From Aquimonas voraii (GTDB lineage: Bacteria; Pseudomonadota; Gammaproteobacteria; Xanthomonadales; Xanthomonadaceae), in the NCBI RefSeq assembly GCF_900101825.1, contig NZ_FNAG01000015.1, positions 1-64,000 on the forward strand: DNA of 64,000 bases. The letters run 5' to 3'. The position numbers and the translations under genes were made by a program. The notes under the pieces were generated by a model, which was not told the origin of the DNA, ran no database searches, and was given only the letters and a program-made list of their open reading frames with translations. Below are positions 60,158 to 64,000 of the stretch, piece by piece (the stretch's first letter is position 1; every line of letters begins with the position of its first letter).

Positions 60158-60630
60158 TGCCCCGGCCGCACTTCACCCGCGACGCGTGGGGCGACGCGCT
60201 ACGGGCGCTGCTTGAGCCCACGGACGGGCGCAAGAAGCCGAAGTCGGCGAAGCAGCGCTACTGGATGCTGCTCGGCGCAGCGGCGGAAGCGCGCGGGTTC
60301 GCCTGCGTTGTCGCCGACGACGGCACACTCGGGTTTGTCCAGCCCACGGACGGCGACGTCCGCCCAAGCGATGCCTGGGTTCGATTGCCCGGAGCGGATC
60401 ACTCCAAGCCGCGGGCTGTTCCTTCGGCCGATCGCGTTTCGTCTGGGCCTCTCCTGGTATCGAGTCCGCAGGTCCTGTCGGCAGCAGCGGCCCCAGGGGG
60501 TGGATCGGTTTCGCCGTCCCTTGGGGATCTCGCGTCTGCGCCCCTGATACCGGAGCCTGATCCACCGCCGGGTCCGACCACGGCCCCGCACGGCGCATTC
60601 TTCGTCGACATGGTCGCCGGACTGGGTTGA
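60157..60630 (+). CDS. Hypothetical protein coupled to parM, 157 aa
   Basis: Starts in the TGATG overlap with parM. N-terminal 75 residues are basic and structured (ALRALLEPTDGRKKPKSAKQ RYWMLLGAAAEARGFACVVA); the rest is Pro/Ser-rich and probably disordered (GPLLVSSPQVLSAAAAPGGG). This is where ParR, the centromere-binding adaptor, would lie. It does not look like the ribbon-helix-helix ParR but it is the best candidate adaptor. Confidence 0.6.
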   Translation: MPRPHFTRDAWGDALRALLEPTDGRKKPKSAKQRYWMLLGAAAEARGFACVVADDGTLGFVQPTDGDVRPSDAWVRLPGADHSKPRAVPSADRVSSGPLLVSSPQVLSAAAAPGGGSVSPSLGDLASAPLIPEPDPPPGPTTAPHGAFFVDMVAGLG

Positions 60631-60670
60631 TCTCATGCTCGGCACCCTATAATTTTGGCTCGTGCCAAAA
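60627..60670 (+). promoter_or_regulatory. Promoter and operator of the ParB-like gene, leaderless start
   Basis: TTGATC (60627-60632) and TATAAT (60648-60653) with a short 15-bp spacer. The GTG start codon is at 60662, only nine bases after the -10, so the transcript would be leaderless or nearly so. A perfect inverted repeat, TTTTGGC-TCGT-GCCAAAA (60653-60670), covers the start site and codon and would block transcription when bound, probably by the protein itself. Confidence 0.6.
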
Positions 60671-61537
60671 AAATACCAAACCACTCCGCGAGCTCAGCGC
60701 CGCTCCAGGCCTGAGCTCGCGCGCCTTCCGGCCTTGGGGCTACGCCCCTATCTCTGCCTCGATTCAAGCCAGACGCCACTGCCCCACCCTGCCCCACGGC
60801 CTCTCGTGGCCCTGCGCGGGCCCGCCGACTTTGACCCGCCGCAGGTCTTGCTGGGCCGCTCTCGATTGAGTGTTCCCGCGGGCTTGGTCTCGGTGTGGCT
60901 GCTGCAGCTGTCCGACGAGCAGGCGGAGTTGGTCAGCAGCTCTGACTTCGAGCCCTCCCCTCGCCCGTCCGCGGTCGCCACGACCTGCCTGGCCCTGTGG
61001 TCGGCGGGTCTGCGTCTACCCGCGATCAGCGAGGTACTCGCCTTGGGCGTCGGCGCATCGGTCGTCCAGCGATACATCCGGGCCGCGGCCATGCCGCAGT
61101 CCCTGCTGTCCCTGCTGGACCGTGGCCTCCTGACTTGGGGACACCTCCGCTTGCTGGATCGCCTTCACCCGGAGGACCGCATCGTCTGGGGGGAGCGAAC
61201 CGTCGCTCGGCGGTGGTCGGTGCGCTCGCTCGCCACGGCCTTGTCGGGCAGGCAGGCGGCTCCGCCGTCCCCAGACCACGCTCACTTCGAGCGCCTGCTT
61301 CGAGAGGCGTTGCAGGCTGATGGGCTTCAGTTGCTGTCCACAGGCGATGGCGCCTACGCCCTGGAACTGAACTGGTCGTGGTTGCCGGCCCTGCAGTCGG
61401 TACTGGAGCGACTCGGCCAAGCCCCCCTCCTCGAGGACGCGGACGCCCTCCCCCGCCGCCCTCGATCCGTGCGCATCGAGCTCGACTCCACCGACGAGTT
61501 GCATGCTTTGGTCAGCCACTTGCTGCCTGAGGCTTAA
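60662..61537 (+). CDS. ParB-like DNA-binding protein lacking the CTPase domain
   Basis: 291 residues. About residues 105-200 match the ParB/KorB helix-turn-helix region: CLALWSAGLRLPAISEVLAL then RAAAMPQSLLSLLDRGLLTW GHLRLLDRLHP and RRWSVRSLATAL, with the GHLRLL helix typical of ParB. About 215-260 resemble a ParB dimerisation domain (LLREALQADGLQLLSTGDGA). The N-terminal 95 residues have no GERRxRA box or other CTP-binding motif, so loading and spreading as ParB does is unlikely. Could be a regulator or anchoring adaptor for the arrays. GTG start. Its 3' part is duplicated downstream. Confidence 0.6.
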   Translation: MPKKYQTTPRAQRRSRPELARLPALGLRPYLCLDSSQTPLPHPAPRPLVALRGPADFDPPQVLLGRSRLSVPAGLVSVWLLQLSDEQAELVSSSDFEPSPRPSAVATTCLALWSAGLRLPAISEVLALGVGASVVQRYIRAAAMPQSLLSLLDRGLLTWGHLRLLDRLHPEDRIVWGERTVARRWSVRSLATALSGRQAAPPSPDHAHFERLLREALQADGLQLLSTGDGAYALELNWSWLPALQSVLERLGQAPLLEDADALPRRPRSVRIELDSTDELHALVSHLLPEA

Positions 61538-61717
61538 CTGGAGAGCAGTCAGCGCCGGCGGGTTTGCTCGGCCCCGGAGACCGCGGAGATCCGAAGCTGG
61601 TGGTCCTGTCGCACCCGCGCCATGGGTGGCCCCATCTGCTCCCCGGATGACGCTCCGCAGACCGTTACGCGAAGGGGGGGGGTCACCCGCGCAACCTTTT
61701 GATCTGGTGGCCTTTTT

Positions 61718-61748
61718 TCTCCAGAATTTGACGGTCAAATTTTGGAGA
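61718..61748. promoter_or_regulatory. 31-bp imperfect palindrome, parS/operator candidate, copy 1
   Basis: AATTTGACGGTCAAATT is a perfect 17-bp palindrome at 61725-61741, extended to 31 bp with one mismatched pair (TCTCCAg...tTGGAGA). The same core is repeated at 62363-62379. Its neighbourhood of parB genes makes it a plausible centromere or operator. No T run follows on either strand for a terminator. Confidence 0.6.
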
Positions 61749-61852
61749 GATCGCCCCATCAACCCGCTTTCGGACCCCTGCCTCGGTTGGTCCCATGCCA
61801 CGCGCTCAGGGCCTCGAGAGGGTGGCTCTTGAGGCCGGCTACCGGTCGATCG

Positions 61853-62169
61853 GTAGTGGTCGGTGCGCGCGCTCGCCACGGCCTTGTCGGGCCGGCAGGC
61901 GGCTCCGCGGTCCGCAGAACACGCTCATGCTTCGGGAGGCTCTGGAGGCTGATGGGCTTCAGCCACTGTCCACAGGCGATGGCAGCTACACCTGGGAACT
62001 GAGCTGGTTGTGGTTGCCAGCCCTACTGATCTGTATTGGACCGACTCGGCCAAGTCCCATCCTGGAGGACGCGGACGCCCTCCCCCGCCGGCCTCGATCC
62101 CTGCGCATCGAGCTCGATTCCACCGACGAGTTGCACGCCTTGGTCAGCCACCTGCTGCCTAAGGCTTAA
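61853..62169 (+). pseudogene. Second, decayed copy of the ParB-like C-terminal region
   Basis: Reads ALEADGLQPLSTGDGSYTWE and LSWLWLPALL near its centre, then DADALPRRPRSLRIELDSTD ELHALVSHLLPKA, matching the end of the ParB-like protein, but the upstream part is frameshifted relative to copy 1, and no start or helix-turn-helix remains. Not expected to make a functional protein. Confidence 0.75.
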
Positions 62170-62362
62170 CTGGGAGGCCGTCAGGGCCGACGGGTTTGCT
62201 TAGCCCCGGAGGCTGCGGAGACTCCGGAGACCCGACGGTGGCGGTCGTGCCGAACCCGCCCGCAATGGGGGCTATCTGCTTCCGGCAGACGCTCCGAAGA
62301 CCGTTACGGAAAAGGGGGGGTCACCCGCACAAACCTATGATCCAGTGACCTTTTTTCTTCAG

Positions 62363-62379
62363 AATTTGACGGTCAAATT
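62363..62379. promoter_or_regulatory. 17-bp palindrome, parS/operator candidate, copy 2
   Basis: AATTTGACGGTCAAATT, identical to the core at 61725-61741, lies 162 bp downstream of the parB stop (62541). The flanks differ from copy 1 (CTTCAG and CGCCGG), so the core is under stronger constraint than the rest of the duplication, which has many differences. Confidence 0.6.
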
Positions 62380-62492
62380 CGCCGGAAGTCGCCCCGTCGG
62401 CCCCGCGCCAACCTCCGCCGCGGTTGATCCCATGCTCCTTGCTGGCGGCCACAAGAGCCAACCCATCTGGGCCGACCACAATCCTCGCGCGC

Positions 62493-62518
62493 AAAAAAAG
62501 GCCCGCGCGTGGCGGGCC
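62493..62518 (-). terminator. Intrinsic terminator of the parAB operon
   Basis: On the minus strand a 7-bp GC stem (GGCCCGC with GCGGGCC, loop of five) is followed by seven T residues (A7 at 62493-62499), 23 bp after the parB stop. A textbook rho-independent terminator. Confidence 0.85.
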
Positions 62519-62540
62519 TCTGGGAGTTGCTGGCGGCGAT

Positions 62541-63494
62541 CTAGTCCTTGACCGCCTCGTCCGCGAGCTTACGTGCGTATTCGAGAATCTTGGTTCGCAT
62601 CGACGCAGGGAGCTCCTTCGGCAGGACCAAGTGGAAGGCGTCGCCTCGCTCCACTTCCCGGATCTTCTGGACCAAAGTCTTCTCTGCCTTCGGACGCTTC
62701 AACACCTCTTTCGCGCGCTTGAGCACGGCAGCAATCGGGCTGGGCGCCCGAGGATCGAGCTTGCTGATGTACTCGACGAACTCTGGCTTCTCATAGACCT
62801 TGAGCAACAACGTCACGTCCCGGTGCGCCACCGCGACCGGATCCTTGATGCGCTCCCACGTGCCCTTGGGCGCGTCGTCGATCAACCGAAGCAGACGCGA
62901 CACGTCACCTGCGTTGCGACCAAGCCGCTCCGCCAACTCCTTCTGGCTGCCATAGCGCCCGGACTCCATCATCTTGACGAGCTGGAGAGCGAGCGAGTAC
63001 GGGCTCTTGTCGGCGCGCTTAGCGTTCTCGGTGTCGTGGATGAAGTCGGCCATCGCATCGTCGACTTCACGCACAGCGCAAAGCGCAGTCTTGTGACCCA
63101 GCTGCAGCAGCGCGCGGAAGCGGCGCTCACCGGCGATGACCTGGTAGAGCGTCGGACCGCCACGTACCTCGCGAACGTCGATCGGTTGCAAGTTGCCCTT
63201 GGATGTCTCGATCGATGCAACGAACGCCTCCCACTCCGGGCCGGCGAACTCGTCCGGGTGCCGCTCGTAGCCAGGCCGCACATGCAGCGTGGTCACTGCA
63301 ATTGGCATGGTTGCCTTGACGGGCAGCTGCTCGATCGCTGCCTTCAGCATCGCGGCCGGGCCCGCTGTTTGTACCTTCGGCGAAATGGGGCCGGTGGTGG
63401 ATGCGCTCGCCGCTTCGGAGTCTGCCCCCTGTTCCTGCAAGCGCTTCTGTTCCGCCTGATGCCGGGCCAAAGCCCTCTCACGAAAAGTTGCCAT
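62541..63494 (-). CDS. parB: ParB, chromosome/plasmid partition CTPase
   Basis: 317 residues starting MATFRERALARHQAEQKRLQ at 63494 behind GAGGAGATTGG. ParB/Srx CTPase domain: QPIDVREV and the P-motif region IAGERRFRALLQLGH (about 118-132). HTH: LAERLGRNAGDVSRLLRLID (about 190-210), followed by DPRAPSPIAAVLKRAKEVLK and a C-terminal dimerisation part. It binds a parS and is moved by ParA. The parA gene lies upstream, six bases away. Candidate parS palindromes are downstream. Confidence 0.92.
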   Translation of the reverse strand: MATFRERALARHQAEQKRLQEQGADSEAASASTTGPISPKVQTAGPAAMLKAAIEQLPVKATMPIAVTTLHVRPGYERHPDEFAGPEWEAFVASIETSKGNLQPIDVREVRGGPTLYQVIAGERRFRALLQLGHKTALCAVREVDDAMADFIHDTENAKRADKSPYSLALQLVKMMESGRYGSQKELAERLGRNAGDVSRLLRLIDDAPKGTWERIKDPVAVAHRDVTLLLKVYEKPEFVEYISKLDPRAPSPIAAVLKRAKEVLKRPKAEKTLVQKIREVERGDAFHLVLPKELPASMRTKILEYARKLADEAVKD

Positions 63495-63505
63495 GACCAA
63501 TCTCC

Positions 63506-64000
63506 TCAGAACAGGTTGTGTTGCGTGGCAGCGGCAGCACGTACCGCCACGAAAATCTCGTTGTGCACTGAGCGCAGAATCTTCCGCGCCTGCCGGGCCG
63601 ACGCAGGCGCAGACGACAGATCGTCATCCAGCTGCTGCTCGAAGACAGTGGCCGCTCCACCGGCGGCGCGCTGCAGCGCTTCAAGACGCGGCAGCTTGTC
63701 GGGCAGAACGAAGCTGGCGATCTGCTGGCGGACCGCGAGCTCGTTGAGCTCTTCGGTGTAGGACGACTGACGCATGGTCGGCAGGACGCGGAACCACTTG
63801 AGCGGCAGAGAGAAGCTCTTAGCCAGCGTTTCCAGCCACGCATGCGTGGTGACCGCGAAGCTCTTGAGCGACTCCACGTCCAAACTCCGCATCGGGCACG
63901 GGATCAGCAATCCTTCGGTCGCCAGCAGCGTTGCCAGCGTTGCCAGCGACAGCGTCGGCGCGGTGTCGATCACGACCATGTCGTACTCCGCACCATCTAG
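63506..64000 (-). CDS. parA: ParA partition ATPase, C-terminal part (cut by window edge)
   Basis: The frame is open to the last base. It has YDMVVIDTAPTLSLATLATL, the Walker B-type strand of ParA/MinD ATPases, then LLIPCPMRSLDVESLKSFAV and LPLKWFRVLPTMRQSSYTEE. The deviant Walker A is beyond base 64000. The tail after about residue 100 is longer and more helical than usual (LVLPDKLPRLEALQRAAGGA-like). It is followed by parB with six bases between. Confidence 0.88.
   Translation of the reverse strand, partial: LDGAEYDMVVIDTAPTLSLATLATLLATEGLLIPCPMRSLDVESLKSFAVTTHAWLETLAKSFSLPLKWFRVLPTMRQSSYTEELNELAVRQQIASFVLPDKLPRLEALQRAAGGAATVFEQQLDDDLSSAPASARQARKILRSVHNEIFVAVRAAAATQHNLF

Larger units (their letters stand above)
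61207..62380 (+). repeat. Degenerate tandem duplication of the ParB-like 3' region
   Basis: Sequence 61207-61744 is repeated with many differences at 61851-62380 (offset about 640 bp). Both copies contain the ParB-like C-terminal code, the same 3' untranslated block ending ...GGTCACCCGC, a T-rich run, and the palindrome AATTTGACGGTCAAATT. Copy 2 is disrupted. Between copies (61745-61850) there is nothing else. Confidence 0.8.

Noticed and set aside
1-64000. CRISPR array
   Set aside because: No set of equal repeats with unique spacers of equal length; repeats found are iterons (35.4 kb), 11-bp arrays (58.9 kb) and a tandem duplication (61.2 kb), none with spacers.

Overview
The window is high-GC, gene-dense DNA (by eye in the mid-60s percent GC) and reads as the backbone and cargo of a large conjugative plasmid of a proteobacterium. 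It carries a RepA-type initiator beside seven 16-bp iterons and DnaA boxes, a MobH relaxase with its TraD coupling protein, two unrelated partition loci (an actin-like ParM with a phased-repeat centromere, and ParA/ParB), two single-strand-binding proteins and many recombination or repair helicases and nucleases. Secreted proteins with W-x-x-P-x-x-S-G-x-G type motifs, a type IV pilin and a prepilin peptidase favour a Xanthomonadales-like gammaproteobacterium or a relative, but the host cannot be fixed from this sequence.

Layout. 1-5.6 kb: end of an IS3-family element, a lipoprotein, then a leftward run with a GHKL ATPase, a PD-(D/E)XK nuclease and an SSB-like protein. 5.8-7.5 kb: truncated UvrD-like helicase. 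7.5-13.1 kb: leftward conjugation module (DUF4400 membrane protein, unknown, TraD, MobH TraI, small basic protein). 13.3-20.5 kb: Sel1 protein, RecG-like helicase, XRE regulator with two operators, canonical SSB, truncated DinG helicase. 20.6-30.2 kb: leftward surface and secretion genes (1005-aa Ig-like lipoprotein, secreted proteins, type IV minor pilin, prepilin peptidase) with RdgC among them. 30.3-33.1 kb: structured RNA leader and small genes, XseB-like subunit, complete IS5-family element with a CTAG target duplication.

33.1-51.6 kb is the most interesting part. The C-terminal part of an exonuclease VII large subunit lies at 33.1-34.4 kb on the minus strand, and its missing N-terminal part lies at 51.1-51.6 kb on the plus strand. 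The 17.2 kb between them holds repA, the iteron origin, a methyltransferase-SNF2 fusion operon, a palindrome-flanked AAA ATPase, a PRTRC-type ubiquitin-like module (E2-like B, JAMM protease A, E1-like ThiF) and, 73 bp downstream, a Shango-type anti-phage operon (TerB protein, BrxD-like ATPase, Lhr-like helicase) with a uracil-DNA-glycosylase-like gene translationally coupled to its end. Flipping the 17.2 kb would bring the two exonuclease parts together, so one inversion, natural or an assembly error, is the simplest explanation.

51.6-58.5 kb: leftward unknown proteins, an ATP-dependent DNA ligase with a WGR domain, a SppA-type peptidase and a possible mobilisation auxiliary. 58.5-64 kb: partition region, with a non-coding zone holding an array of 11-bp-phased GGGCC units in two clusters around a promoter, ParM, a ParB-like protein lacking a recognisable CTPase domain, a degenerate tandem duplication each copy of which ends in the same 17-bp palindrome, then leftward parAB with an intrinsic terminator.
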